Source: Beijerinckiaceae bacterium
Lineage (GTDB): Bacteria > Pseudomonadota > Alphaproteobacteria > Rhizobiales > Beijerinckiaceae
Reading direction: 5' to 3'
Assembly (NCBI GenBank): GCA_009773635.1
Contig: WSYC01000020.1
Span: 1 to 64,000, forward strand
Length of the DNA: 64,000 nt
The translations under genes and the position numbers were made by a program. Below the pieces are notes generated by a model. The model was not told the DNA's origin. It searched no databases and was given only the letters and a program-made list of their open reading frames with translations. Numbering within the stretch: the first letter of the stretch is position 1; the number at the start of each line of letters is the position of its first letter. Shown here piece by piece: positions 36,068 through 44,326 of this stretch.

Positions 36068-36247
36068 ATGTCCGGCCAACCTGCTTCTTCCTTGCCAGGG
36101 CGCGAACTCCAGCGTCGCGAGACCCTCGCTATGCTGGCGGTCATGGCGATTTCCTGTGGTGCTCCGGTTTCGGCGATTGCCCTCCCCACAACTCCGGTGA
36201 TCGCCGCGCCAGAAGTCGTTCCCGCACCGCTTCTGCTTTCGCTTTGA
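36068..36247 (+). CDS. Small exported or membrane-anchored protein (59 aa), hypothetical
   Basis: This short ORF starts 4 bp after the tautomerase stop. It reads MSGQPASSLPGRELQRRE and then a hydrophobic segment (TLAMLAVMAISCGAPVSAIA). Twin arginines before the hydrophobic stretch and an ALP-like end resemble an export signal, and little remains after it. It is hidden inside a longer track ORF (35792-36247) that starts in the wrong place. Position and spacing suggest co-expression with the tautomerase; no family is recognised. Confidence 0.5.
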   Translation: MSGQPASSLPGRELQRRETLAMLAVMAISCGAPVSAIALPTTPVIAAPEVVPAPLLLSL

Positions 36248-36253
36248 CCTTCC

Positions 36254-36282
36254 GGCCGCGCGGGATCCTTCGCGCGGCCTTT
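36254..36282 (+). terminator. Rho-independent-like hairpin between the small ORF and second tautomerase
   Basis: GGCCGCGCG and CGCGCGGCC form a perfect 9-bp stem around an 8-nt loop, followed by TTT. It lies 6 bp after the small ORF stop and 22 bp before the tautomerase start. The short T-run makes it a weak terminator or attenuator. Confidence 0.6.
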
Positions 36283-36304
36283 CATCATGAAAGGAACAGA
36301 GTCC

Positions 36305-36691
36305 ATGCCTCTCGTCAGGATTTCCCATCTCTCGGCCAAGCCGGCCGGGTTCTCGAAGACCGTGTCGCAGGCTGTGCACACGGCTCTCATCGCAGCCTTT
36401 GGCATCCCAGCCGACGATCTCTTCCAGATCATTACCGAGCACGTCGCCGGTGACGGACTCATCGGTCCCGAGTCCTTCCTCGGAATCGATCACAGCAAGG
36501 ATCTCGTCTTCGTGCAGATCACCTGCGCGGAGGGACGTTCCGTCGAGCAGAAGAAGGCGCTCTATGCCGCAATTGTCGAGAACATTGCCCGCGAAACACC
36601 GATCCGCCGGGAGGATGTGATCATCAACCTCATCGAGACGAAGCGCGAGAACTGGTCCTTCGGTAATGGGATCGCCCCGTTTGCTGCGTGA
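36305..36691 (+). CDS. Tautomerase-superfamily protein (MSAD-like)
   Basis: This 128-residue protein begins MPLVRISHLSAKPAGF with Pro1, followed by IAAFGIPADDLFQIITEH, QKKALYAAIVENIARETPIRREDVIINLIE and ENWSFGNG. It shares the C-terminal block with the 28634 gene, so the two are likely paralogues on either side of the accessory region. AAAGGAACAG supports the ATG at 36305. It may be co-transcribed with the upstream tautomerase, if the hairpin between them is leaky. Confidence 0.85.
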   Translation: MPLVRISHLSAKPAGFSKTVSQAVHTALIAAFGIPADDLFQIITEHVAGDGLIGPESFLGIDHSKDLVFVQITCAEGRSVEQKKALYAAIVENIARETPIRREDVIINLIETKRENWSFGNGIAPFAA

Positions 36692-37006
36692 GAATATCGG
36701 GCGAGATTCACCTCAAAGCTGACGGTGCCAAGAAACTCAGGGCTCTTCATGCAAGGCAGCCTAGCTCTTATCAAGGCGCAGTCCGTAACGTTCCTTATGC
36801 GAACGGTGTTTGAGCAAGCCGCGCACAACGAGCGGCTGCCATGATATGCCCTTTCAATTAGTTGATCCGAACTGTCCCCGAGTTCGACCGTCTCGACGTG
36901 TGGGCACGGCACCGATGAGAGCAACGGTGCATCTGACCATTCGTTGCACCGCTCCTGGTAATTCCCTTTAGGATTTTGTCTCCAATCAGGCTGGTCTGCC
37001 ACTGCC
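36692..37006. other. 315-bp stretch without a supported gene
   Basis: Between the tautomerase stop and the LysR stop I see no gene. A minus-strand ORF (36562-37002) overlaps the tautomerase and has no recognisable domain. Base composition is mixed and there is no clear terminator. It may be a decayed junction between two accessory modules. Confidence 0.5.
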
Positions 37007-37897
37007 TCAACTGAAGCTGCTTGCCCCAGAAATTCCAGCCCAACTCGCGGATGCCGCGAGCAGAGTCATGGCCGGAGCGGATGCAGGCAAAGCTTCGGGG
37101 ACGATCAGTTTGATTTCCTTGGCCAGATCGATGCCCTCGATTTGAAGCGCGACTAAGTGGCCGGATTCAACCTCGTCGGCAACCGACGATTCCATGACAA
37201 TCGATGCGCCGCGACCGGCTCGGACGGCGCGCTTGACCGCCTCTGTGCTGCCAAAGCCGTCAAGGATGACGAGAGAATCTGCGAGGGGTCCAAGCTTCTG
37301 GCGCAGGAGATATCCAGTCCCGGTGCCGGCTTCGCCGCCGAGCAGCGGCTCGGTTTGCAACTCAGCCACCGATATGACGCCAAGCCTCGCCCAACGGTGC
37401 GATGGCCGGACAATGACGACGAGACGCTCACGCATCCAGGTCTGCGCGATGAAGCCCGGCCTGGCGTCCCACCATTCCATTGCCGCAAGGTCCGCCTCGC
37501 CCTGCTCTAGCCGGGCGATTACTTCCGGGTTCGAACCGATCCATTGTTCCACCTGCAAGCCGGATTTGAGCTGAAAATCCGCGAGGTAGGGTTGCAGCAG
37601 ATAGGTGCCGACATTGTTAGATGCGGCGATTCGCAACCCCGGGAGGTGGACAAGATTGCGCACCCGCCCGGCCGTATTGATAAGCGCGCGCGCCAGCGGC
37701 AGGAAGCGCCCACCCTGGTCAGTCAGTCTGGCGCCGCCCAGCCGCCGCACGAACAGAGGCGCCGCGAGATGCTCCTCAAGCTGCCGGAGATGATCCGCGA
37801 CGGTGGATGGCGAGAGTTCGAGCTGTCGCGCCGCTGCCCGCACCCCTTGGGTCGTGGTCACAGTCAGAAACGTTCGAACGTGGATGAGATTCAACAT
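37007..37897 (-). CDS. ptxE: LysR-family regulator in the ptxE position
   Basis: The 296-residue protein has a LysR winged helix (LIHVRTFLTVTTTQGVRAAARQLELSPSTVADHLRQLEEHLAAPLFVR) and an effector domain with VVIVRPSHRWA. It starts 5 bp after the ptxD stop on the same strand, exactly where ptxE lies in the Pseudomonas stutzeri ptxABCDE operon, and probably regulates phosphite genes. The symbol rests on position and family. Confidence 0.75.
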   Translation of the reverse strand: MLNLIHVRTFLTVTTTQGVRAAARQLELSPSTVADHLRQLEEHLAAPLFVRRLGGARLTDQGGRFLPLARALINTAGRVRNLVHLPGLRIAASNNVGTYLLQPYLADFQLKSGLQVEQWIGSNPEVIARLEQGEADLAAMEWWDARPGFIAQTWMRERLVVIVRPSHRWARLGVISVAELQTEPLLGGEAGTGTGYLLRQKLGPLADSLVILDGFGSTEAVKRAVRAGRGASIVMESSVADEVESGHLVALQIEGIDLAKEIKLIVPEALPASAPAMTLLAASASWAGISGASSFS

Positions 37898-37902
37898 TGT
37901 AT

Positions 37903-38916
37903 TCAGGCGCTGCCGGCGTTTCTGGGGGTATGGGACGGGGTGTTGACGGCTCCGGCGGGCTCTTTACCTGCCAGAGCATCGAGGATGCTGGTCGCAGCGG
38001 ATAATTCGATCTGCCGTCGCACCGATCCCACGGCCGATCCGATATGGGGGGTCAGCACCGTTCGAGCGCCCGGGGCAGTCAATCTGGCATCAATCGTCTT
38101 CGCCCGGTGGGGCAGCGCCCAATCCTCGAACTCGAAAACATCGGCGGCGTATCCCGCGAGATGGCCGCTTTCAAGCGCATCGGCCACCGCGGCCTCATCG
38201 ACAAGCGAGCCGCGCGCCGGGTTGATGAGTAAGGCTCCACGCCGCATCCGGCCAATCGCTTCGGCGTTGATCAGGCCGGCTGTAGCGCTGGTCAGGGGCA
38301 CACCCAGCACCACGATATCGGCGCGTTCCAGCACGTCCCCGAAGGCCATCGCCTCGACATCGGCGCAGGCGTCGAATGGCCTGGGGTCAAAGGCGACGAT
38401 CCGGCAATTGAAGCCGGACAGGCGCCGCGCGATGGCCCGACCAACCTGGCCAAACCCGATGATCCCGACCGTCGAGCCGCTGAGCCCGGTTCCGTACAGG
38501 CGAGGTCGCCATCCCTGGAACCCGGACGTGCGGATTCCGGTATCGCCGAGAAGAATATTGCGACTAAGCGCGATCATCAGACCGATCGCCAGCTCTGCCG
38601 TCGGCTCGGTGAGGAGGTCCGGCACGATCGTCACCTGGATGCCGCGTTTGCTGGCGGCCTCGACATCGATATTGTCATAGCCCTTCAGCGCGGCGCCGAT
38701 GACCTTCAGATTGGGACAACGCTCGAGAAAGGCATGATCGATGCGATCGGTCATGAACGCCATAAGTCCGGCAGCATCTCGGCAGCGCTCGGCGACCTCG
38801 TCATAGCTCCAGGGCTCTGAGCGCTCGTTTGAAACGATACGGGCGATGCCGTCGAACGCGGCCTGCGTTTCGGGGAAAACCCGGTTCGTCAGAATAATAA
38901 GCGGCAATTCTGCCAT
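37903..38916 (-). CDS. ptxD: Phosphite dehydrogenase
   Basis: PtxD oxidises phosphite to phosphate with NAD+. The 337-residue D-2-hydroxyacid dehydrogenase-fold protein keeps the PtxD-specific residues: K78 (AALKGYDN), W136 and Y141 (GWRPRLYGTGL), the GIIGFGQVG dinucleotide loop, D177 after beta-2 (NAD preference), R235 (NPARGS), E264 (FEFEDWA), H291 and S294 (TPHIGSA). The length is within one residue of the P. stutzeri enzyme. The ATG at 38916 gives the family N-terminus. It follows ptxC by 10 bp. Confidence 0.93.
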   Translation of the reverse strand: MAELPLIILTNRVFPETQAAFDGIARIVSNERSEPWSYDEVAERCRDAAGLMAFMTDRIDHAFLERCPNLKVIGAALKGYDNIDVEAASKRGIQVTIVPDLLTEPTAELAIGLMIALSRNILLGDTGIRTSGFQGWRPRLYGTGLSGSTVGIIGFGQVGRAIARRLSGFNCRIVAFDPRPFDACADVEAMAFGDVLERADIVVLGVPLTSATAGLINAEAIGRMRRGALLINPARGSLVDEAAVADALESGHLAGYAADVFEFEDWALPHRAKTIDARLTAPGARTVLTPHIGSAVGSVRRQIELSAATSILDALAGKEPAGAVNTPSHTPRNAGSA

Positions 38917-38926
38917 TGGGGTACCG

Positions 38927-39730
38927 TTACTTGAGTGATTTCCGCAGATAAGCGCCGACACTATCAACCATCACGACACAGGCGAGGATTGAGAGCAGGA
39001 TAGCGGATACCTGATCGTAGTTCAGGAGCCGGAGCGCCGCGATCAGCTCGAAACCGATGCCGCCCGCGCCGACGATGCCGAGCACGGCCGAAGCCCTGAA
39101 ATGATATTCCCACCGATAGATCGTGACATCGGTGAGTTGCGGCAGCACCTGCGGCAACACGGCATGCACGATAACCTGGATCGGTGTGGCGCCGGCGGCA
39201 CGCGCCGCTTCGAGCGGCTTGGGATCGACGTGCTCGATGGCCTCGGCATAGAATTTTCCGACCATGCCGATGGAATGCAGCGCCAGCGCAAGAACGCCCG
39301 GCAATGCGCCAAAACCGACCGCCGCGACAAACAGAACGCCGAGAATGATCTCCGGCACCGACCGCAGGAAGGCGAGCAGGGTTCGCACCATCCAATATAC
39401 GCCTGGATGCGGGCTGGTGTTGGGGGCAGCCAGCAGGGCAAGCGGCAAGGAAAAGATCACGGCGAGCGCGGTCCCCGCGATCGACATGGCCAGCGTATCC
39501 AGAAGCGGCCGCAGCCATGTCCGCCAGCGCGTGAAATCGGGCGGCACCATTTCGGAGGCCAGCGTGCTGATCGCGGGCCCGCTCTCCAGAAACCGTTTTG
39601 CATCGAAGAAGCCGGTGGCCGCCAGGGCGGCAACACACACCAAGACGATCAGGCCGACAAGTCCCGCCCCACGCAAGGCGGAACGGCTCTGGGCGGCAAG
39701 AATGGCGTCGTATGATCGAGTTCCGGCCAT
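38927..39730 (-). CDS. ptxC: Phosphite ABC transporter permease
   Basis: The 267-residue PhnE-type permease has about six hydrophobic segments and the coupling region EAARAAGATPIQVIVHAVLPQVLPQLTD, then RASAVLGIVGAGGIGFEL. I use the ATG at 39730, preceded by GAGAGAAA; a GTG at 39742 that overlaps the ptxB stop is the alternative. It forms the membrane channel with PtxA and PtxB. Confidence 0.88.
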   Translation of the reverse strand: MAGTRSYDAILAAQSRSALRGAGLVGLIVLVCVAALAATGFFDAKRFLESGPAISTLASEMVPPDFTRWRTWLRPLLDTLAMSIAGTALAVIFSLPLALLAAPNTSPHPGVYWMVRTLLAFLRSVPEIILGVLFVAAVGFGALPGVLALALHSIGMVGKFYAEAIEHVDPKPLEAARAAGATPIQVIVHAVLPQVLPQLTDVTIYRWEYHFRASAVLGIVGAGGIGFELIAALRLLNYDQVSAILLSILACVVMVDSVGAYLRKSLK

Positions 39731-39738
39731 TTTTTCTC

Positions 39739-40611
39739 TCACAGTTTGGCGATGTCGAGGTCGAGGACCTTCGCCATGTCACGCAGCACGTCATAGTCCT
39801 TGTCCGTGGCCGCCACGATGCCTTCAACACGGAAAAGCTTGAGGATGACCGGATCCTTCAACTCCAGGAACGCCCGCTTGATCGCATCCTTGAGCTCGGG
39901 CTTCAGGTAGCCCTGCATCGTCATCGGGTAGTTCGGGATGGGTTCGGATAGCGCGAGCTGCCGGAGTTTCGTCGGATCGATTCTCTTGGTCTCAACCAGA
40001 ACGCGATAGATGGATTCGGACAGCGCGCCGGCAGGCACCTGCCCAGCGGCGACGGCGCGGGCCACCGCATCGTGCTGGCCAAGATGAACTACCTTGTAAT
40101 CGGTATCGCCGATAAGGCCCCGGTTGGCGAGCAAGGCGCGCGGCGCCAGGTGGCTCGAGGTCGAGGCCCGGTCGCCGAAGGCGAACGGCTTGCCTTTGAC
40201 GTCCATCAGCTCCTTCACCGGGCCGTCAGCGGTAGCGATGAGGATCGACTGGTAGTTAGGTTTGCCTTTTTCGACACCCACACCGAACGGTTCGATCTGC
40301 GGCGCTTTCGACTTGGCCAGCACGTAGGAGAACGGCCCGAAATACCCGACCTCGATCCGTCCGAAGCGCATCGCCTCGATCATCGAGGAATAATCGGTGG
40401 TGACGATGACTTCGACCGGCTTCTTGAGCACCCCCTCAAGATACACTCGGAGCGGCTGGGCGTTCTGAATGATCGTCGCGGCATTCTCATCCGGAAGCAG
40501 TGCGATACGCAGCTTCTCAGGGTCCGTCTTATCGGCGCCAAGCACCGGAGCGGCGAAGGTGTAGAGACCGGTCGCGACCGACGCGACGAGGAAATTGCGA
40601 CGTTGCATCAT
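39739..40611 (-). CDS. ptxB: Phosphite ABC transporter binding protein
   Basis: PtxB binds phosphite in the periplasm. The 290-residue PhnD-family protein has an N-terminal RRNFLVASVATG signal (Tat-like), then LRIALLPDENAATI near residue 35, MRFGRIEVGYFGPFSYVLA, AFGDRASTSSHLAPRALL and GALSESIYR, the anion-binding loops of the family. Two ATGs (40611, 40608) are adjacent. It lies between ptxA and ptxC. Confidence 0.9.
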   Translation of the reverse strand: MMQRRNFLVASVATGLYTFAAPVLGADKTDPEKLRIALLPDENAATIIQNAQPLRVYLEGVLKKPVEVIVTTDYSSMIEAMRFGRIEVGYFGPFSYVLAKSKAPQIEPFGVGVEKGKPNYQSILIATADGPVKELMDVKGKPFAFGDRASTSSHLAPRALLANRGLIGDTDYKVVHLGQHDAVARAVAAGQVPAGALSESIYRVLVETKRIDPTKLRQLALSEPIPNYPMTMQGYLKPELKDAIKRAFLELKDPVILKLFRVEGIVAATDKDYDVLRDMAKVLDLDIAKL

Positions 40612-40654
40612 TCATTTTCTCCAACTTGACTGGAATTTGCCGGAAGAATCCGGA

Positions 40655-41413
40655 TCAGGCGGCCTTCGCCAAACTCTGGCGTTCCACTGCGTAAATCTGA
40701 TCGAGCGTGACCGACGCGAGCCGATCCGGCGTGCCTTCGAAGACAATGCGTCCTTGCGAAAGGCCGATGATGTGATCGGCGAATTGTCGCGCGAGATCGA
40801 CTTGATGCAGGCTGACAATTGCAGTGATCCCGTCCTCGCGGCAAATCCGGTGCAGATCTTCAAGAACCTTGATCGACGTCGCAGGATCGAGGCTGGCGAC
40901 CGGCTCATCGGCGAGCATGATCTCCGGCTTCTGGGCCATGGCCCGCGCGATGCCAACGCGTTGCTGTTGACCGCCTGAAAGCTGGTCGGCACGATCGAGC
41001 GCCCTGTCGGCAAGACCCACCCGGTCGAGCGCCTCAAGCGCGAGCAGACGGTCGGCACGCGGCAGCGGCAGCAGGGTGCGCAATGTGCTATGCGCGGCAA
41101 GCCGTCCAGTCAGCACATTGTCGAGCGCAGTGAGGCGGCCGATCAGGTGATGTTGCTGAAAGACCATGCCAGTGCTGCGGCGATGCGCCCTCAACTGCGC
41201 GCGGTCGGCAAAAATCGATCCGCGACCCTCTACGGCAATATCGCCTGATGTCGGCCGCACAAGCCCGTTGATACTGCGCAGCAAAGTCGACTTTCCCGCG
41301 CCGGATGTCCCCAGCAGTACGATGAACTTCCCGCGCTGGAAGGAGGCGCTCGTCGGATGCAACGCGATGACGCCATTGGGATAGGTTACGGTCACATCAT
41401 GGAGCGATATCAT
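40655..41413 (-). CDS. ptxA: Phosphite ABC transporter ATPase
   Basis: The 252-residue PhnC-like ATPase has Walker A GTSGAGKST, Q-loop VFQQHHLIGRLTALDNVL, signature LSGGQQQRVGIARA, Walker B IMLADEPVASLDP and VSLHQVDLA. The ATG at 41413 has a GGAGG ribosome site; the track start at 41527 is rejected. It heads ptxA-B-C-D-lysR. The 132 bp before it contain several GTTCG/CGAAC half-sites that may bind the LysR regulator; no Pho box was recognised. Confidence 0.92.
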   Translation of the reverse strand: MISLHDVTVTYPNGVIALHPTSASFQRGKFIVLLGTSGAGKSTLLRSINGLVRPTSGDIAVEGRGSIFADRAQLRAHRRSTGMVFQQHHLIGRLTALDNVLTGRLAAHSTLRTLLPLPRADRLLALEALDRVGLADRALDRADQLSGGQQQRVGIARAMAQKPEIMLADEPVASLDPATSIKVLEDLHRICREDGITAIVSLHQVDLARQFADHIIGLSQGRIVFEGTPDRLASVTLDQIYAVERQSLAKAA

Positions 41414-41545
41414 GCCGCGCCTCCAGTCGAACGATGTTCGGATTATCCAAACGATCACATTGATTGTTCGATTTTCGATACGAGGGGACTTTCGAACGAC
41501 CTCGGCAGCCTGCTCTACGGAAGTCACTAGCCGATGCGATGGGGC

Positions 41546-42250
41546 TCAGGCCTGCCCGACCTCAACCCCCATCCCCGCCGCCCGCCATTCGGGGAAACCG
41601 TCTTCCAGCCGGCGAACGGGCAATCCGCGCGCTCGGAGCAGTGCCACAGCCTCGAACGAGAGGACGCAATACGGCCCGCGGCAATAGGCGATGACCTCGT
41701 GCCCTTCCGGCAGATCCGCGAGGCGGGCCTCGAGCTGGTCGAGCGGAATGTTGAGCGCGCCGGGGAGATGCCCGAGCACGAACTCATCCTCGGGGCGAAG
41801 GTCGAGCAAAGTCACACTTTCCGTCCGGAGACGCGCGGCGAGTTCCTCCCGACGGATGGGCTCCATGCTGTCCTTGCCGGCAAAATATGCCCCCACGACT
41901 TCACGCACCTCCGCGAGATTGGCCTCGGCCAATTTCTGCAAGCCCGCGACGGCTTCGAGCACCGGCCCGTCGGCCAGCCGATAGATCACCCGCTTGCCAT
42001 CTCGCCGCGTCGCCACCAGCCCGGCGCGCCGCATCTGCTGGAGGTGCTGCGAGGTGTTGGCGACGCTCTGCCCGATCTTGCCCGCCAGCGCTTCGACTGA
42101 GCGCTCGCCTTGTGCAAGCTGCTCGATCAGCTCCAGCCGATGCGCATGGCCCAGCGCGCGGGCGAGATCGGCGAACTGCTCGAACAGTTGGCGCTTGGGG
42201 CCAGGGCCAGGGATGGGGGCAGGACCCAGCGTGGGAGAAAGGCTTGACAT
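41546..42250 (-). CDS. ArsR-family regulator fused to a rhodanese domain
   Basis: The 234-residue protein has an ArsR winged helix (ADLARALGHAHRLELIEQLAQGERSVEALAGKIGQSVANTSQHLQQMRRAGLV, residues 27-80) and a C-terminal rhodanese domain with active-site loop YCRGPYC near residue 197. The domain pair suggests sensing of reactive sulfur. The ATG at 42250 leaves a palindrome upstream in the divergent promoter; an ATG at 42301 would place it inside the gene. It is divergent from DsrE, MFS, thioredoxin and CcdA genes. Confidence 0.88.
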   Translation of the reverse strand: MSSLSPTLGPAPIPGPGPKRQLFEQFADLARALGHAHRLELIEQLAQGERSVEALAGKIGQSVANTSQHLQQMRRAGLVATRRDGKRVIYRLADGPVLEAVAGLQKLAEANLAEVREVVGAYFAGKDSMEPIRREELAARLRTESVTLLDLRPEDEFVLGHLPGALNIPLDQLEARLADLPEGHEVIAYCRGPYCVLSFEAVALLRARGLPVRRLEDGFPEWRAAGMGVEVGQA

Positions 42251-42268
42251 CGGCGGCTCTATGTCTTC

Positions 42269-42291
42269 ATTCAATAATTCATTTGAATAAT
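42269..42291. promoter_or_regulatory. ArsR-type operator between the ArsR-rhodanese and DsrE genes
   Basis: ATTCA-TT-TGAAT (42277-42288) is a perfect inverted repeat with a third ATTCA at 42269 and AAT flanks, in an AT-rich stretch unlike the GC-rich surroundings. ATTC/GAAT arms are like those reported for SqrR-type ArsR repressors. It lies 37 bp before the DsrE gene. Confidence 0.55.
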
Positions 42292-42327
42292 AACATATCA
42301 TGTTCCGGGATCAAGCGGGAGGCCAAA

Positions 42328-42681
42328 ATGCAGTTCGTGCTGATTTTCAATGATCCGCCCTATGGCTCCGAGCGCGTCTACAACGGGTTGCGCCTCGCCC
42401 ATGCCTTGGCACGCAAAAACCCCGAGACGAAAATCACGGTATTCCTGATGGCAGATGCCGTGCTCGCCGCGCGCGCCCGACAGCAGACCCCGGAAGGGTT
42501 CTACAACATCGAACTCATGCTCAAGCGCGTGGTTTCCGCCGGTGGCACGGTGCTGCTGTGCGGCACTTGCATGGATGCCCGCGGCTTGCCGGAAAGCGGC
42601 ATGATCAAGGGTGCGGCGGGCAGCACCATGGAGGCGCTCGCCGAAGCGACGCTTGCCGCGACCCATATTCTCACCTTCTGA
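42328..42681 (+). CDS. DsrE-family protein
   Basis: The 117-residue product has a DsrE-like fold (FVLIFNDPPYGSERVYNGLRLAHALA, KITVFLMADAVLAA) and a Cys motif CGTCMDARG near residue 75 that could carry persulfide sulfur. GGGAGG before the ATG at 42328 supports the start; the long track ORF 41887-42681 reads through the ArsR gene on the other strand and is wrong. It precedes an MFS transporter by 11 bp. Confidence 0.88.
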   Translation: MQFVLIFNDPPYGSERVYNGLRLAHALARKNPETKITVFLMADAVLAARARQQTPEGFYNIELMLKRVVSAGGTVLLCGTCMDARGLPESGMIKGAAGSTMEALAEATLAATHILTF

Positions 42682-42692
42682 TCGGACCTGAC

Positions 42693-43883
42693 ATGGCTTT
42701 CTTTCCCGTGGTTTTCTCGCCCATGCATCGGCAGGTCGTCCTGCTGTCCGCCGCTCAGGCGCTGTTCCAGACCGTCTCGGTGCTGGTGATGACCGTGGGT
42801 GGGCTTGCAGGCGGGCTGGTCTCATCCGATCCACGGCTTGCGACCGCGCCGATCGCGGCGATGTTCCTTGGCACGGCGCTCGGTACCATGCCCGCCTCGA
42901 ACTGGATGGCGCGCGTCGGGCGGCGAACGGGGTTTCTCGCCGGTGCGGGGCTGGGAGTAATGGGCGGCCTCATCGGCGCAGCAGGGCTTTATCTCGGCTC
43001 CCTGACGATCCTCTGCCTCGGCACGCTGCTGGTTGGCGTCTATCAGGGCTTCGCACAGTTCTATCGTTTCGCAGCCTCGGAAGTGGCGAATGATGCCTTC
43101 CGCCCGCGCGCGATCTCGCTGGTACTCGCCGGCGGCATCGTCGCAGCGCTGATGGGACCGCTGCTCGGGCGCTTGGGCGGCGGACTTCTCCCCGCGCAAT
43201 ATGCCGGCTCGTTCTTGCTGCTGGCCGTGGTTTCCGTGCTCGCCTTTGCCGTGCTGCTCGGCGTGAAGGTGCCGCAGCCAGCCGCTTCGGTTGTCGGCGA
43301 AGGCCGGTCTCTCCGCGCGATCCTCGCGCAGACGCCCTATCTCGTCGCGCTCTTCGGCGCTGCGACCGGCTACGGCGTGATGATCCTGGCGATGACCGCT
43401 ACCCCGCTTGCGATGACGCACCACCACCATGCGCTGGAGGATGCCGCCACGGTCATCCAGCTTCACGTGCTCGGCATGTTTCTGCCGTCCTTCTTCACCG
43501 GCAGCCTGATCGCCCGGTTCGGCGTTCTCAAGGTCATGCTGGCGGGTGTAGCCCTGCTCTCGGTCCATGTGCTGACCACCCTCACCGGGCATGGGTTCTC
43601 GAATTTCGCGACCGCGCTCGTCTTTCTCGGCGTGGGCTGGAACTTCCTCTATGTCGGCGGCACCGCGCTACTGACCACCACCTACACCCCCGCCGAGCGC
43701 GGCCGGGCGCAGGCCTTCAATGACATGATGATTTTCGTGACCGGCCTCGCCGCTTCGCTCGGCGCAGGGCTGATGTTGCGCGCGCTTGGCTGGCAGAGCC
43801 TCAACCTCGTGCTCCTGCCATGGCTCGCGCTCGCGGGGGTGGCGATCGTGTGGCTCGCGATCCGGCGGCATCGGAAAAGCTGA
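42693..43883 (+). CDS. MFS transporter in sulfur-responsive cluster
   Basis: The 396-residue major facilitator has about 12 hydrophobic segments and a loop 2-3 motif (NWMARVGRRTGFLAGAGLG) and a His cluster in the centre (MTHHHHALEDA, residues 240-250). It follows the DsrE gene and the ArsR-rhodanese operator, so sulfite, thiosulfate or organosulfur export or import is possible; substrate is not determinable from sequence. Confidence 0.85.
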   Translation: MAFFPVVFSPMHRQVVLLSAAQALFQTVSVLVMTVGGLAGGLVSSDPRLATAPIAAMFLGTALGTMPASNWMARVGRRTGFLAGAGLGVMGGLIGAAGLYLGSLTILCLGTLLVGVYQGFAQFYRFAASEVANDAFRPRAISLVLAGGIVAALMGPLLGRLGGGLLPAQYAGSFLLLAVVSVLAFAVLLGVKVPQPAASVVGEGRSLRAILAQTPYLVALFGAATGYGVMILAMTATPLAMTHHHHALEDAATVIQLHVLGMFLPSFFTGSLIARFGVLKVMLAGVALLSVHVLTTLTGHGFSNFATALVFLGVGWNFLYVGGTALLTTTYTPAERGRAQAFNDMMIFVTGLAASLGAGLMLRALGWQSLNLVLLPWLALAGVAIVWLAIRRHRKS

Positions 43884-44015
43884 TCGACCACTACCGTGAA
43901 TGAAGGCCGCGCGGGATCCTCACAAACGCGTGAGCGCTGACGAAAGGGGATGCAACTTCCTCCGACACAGTTTAAACATTCAAGAAATAGAATATATTGG
44001 AGAGAGACATTCAAA

Positions 44016-44309
44016 ATGCATGCTGAAGCCCAGCAGGCCGGAAAATCAATCCTTGTCGATATTCGTGCAAGCTGGTGCTCCACCTGCAAGACGCAAGCCC
44101 ACATCATTGACAAGATTTTCGCTGAACCAAAATACAAGGATATCGTGATCTTCGATGTCGATTTCGACAGCCAGAAGGACGTGGTTCGGTCACTGCGCGC
44201 GCAAACCCAGAGCACATTGATCGGCTTCAAGGGCGCGACGGAAACAGGGCGCTCAGTTGGTGACACCGACCCGCTCGCAATTGAAGACCTGATTGAAAAA
44301 GCCCTTTAA
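44016..44309 (+). CDS. Thioredoxin-like protein with WCSTC active site
   Basis: The 97-residue protein starts MHAEAQQAGKSILVDIRASWCSTCK, with the active Cys pair near residue 22, and continues as a shortened thioredoxin fold. I choose the ATG at 44016 (GGAGAG upstream). It has no obvious export signal. It is 17 bp before ccdA, so the two likely form a thiol relay. Confidence 0.82.
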   Translation: MHAEAQQAGKSILVDIRASWCSTCKTQAHIIDKIFAEPKYKDIVIFDVDFDSQKDVVRSLRAQTQSTLIGFKGATETGRSVGDTDPLAIEDLIEKAL

Positions 44310-44326
44310 CCCACGAGCCTGACACA

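Noticed and set aside
36562-37002. 146-aa minus-strand ORF
   Set aside because: It overlaps the tautomerase gene on the other strand and has no recognisable features.
41414-41545. Pho box before ptxA
   Set aside because: I searched for CTGTCAT-type repeats and found none; only GTTCG/CGAAC half-sites are present.
41887-42681. 264-aa ORF containing the DsrE protein
   Set aside because: The first 147 codons are antisense to the ArsR-rhodanese gene; a ribosome site marks the ATG at 42328.
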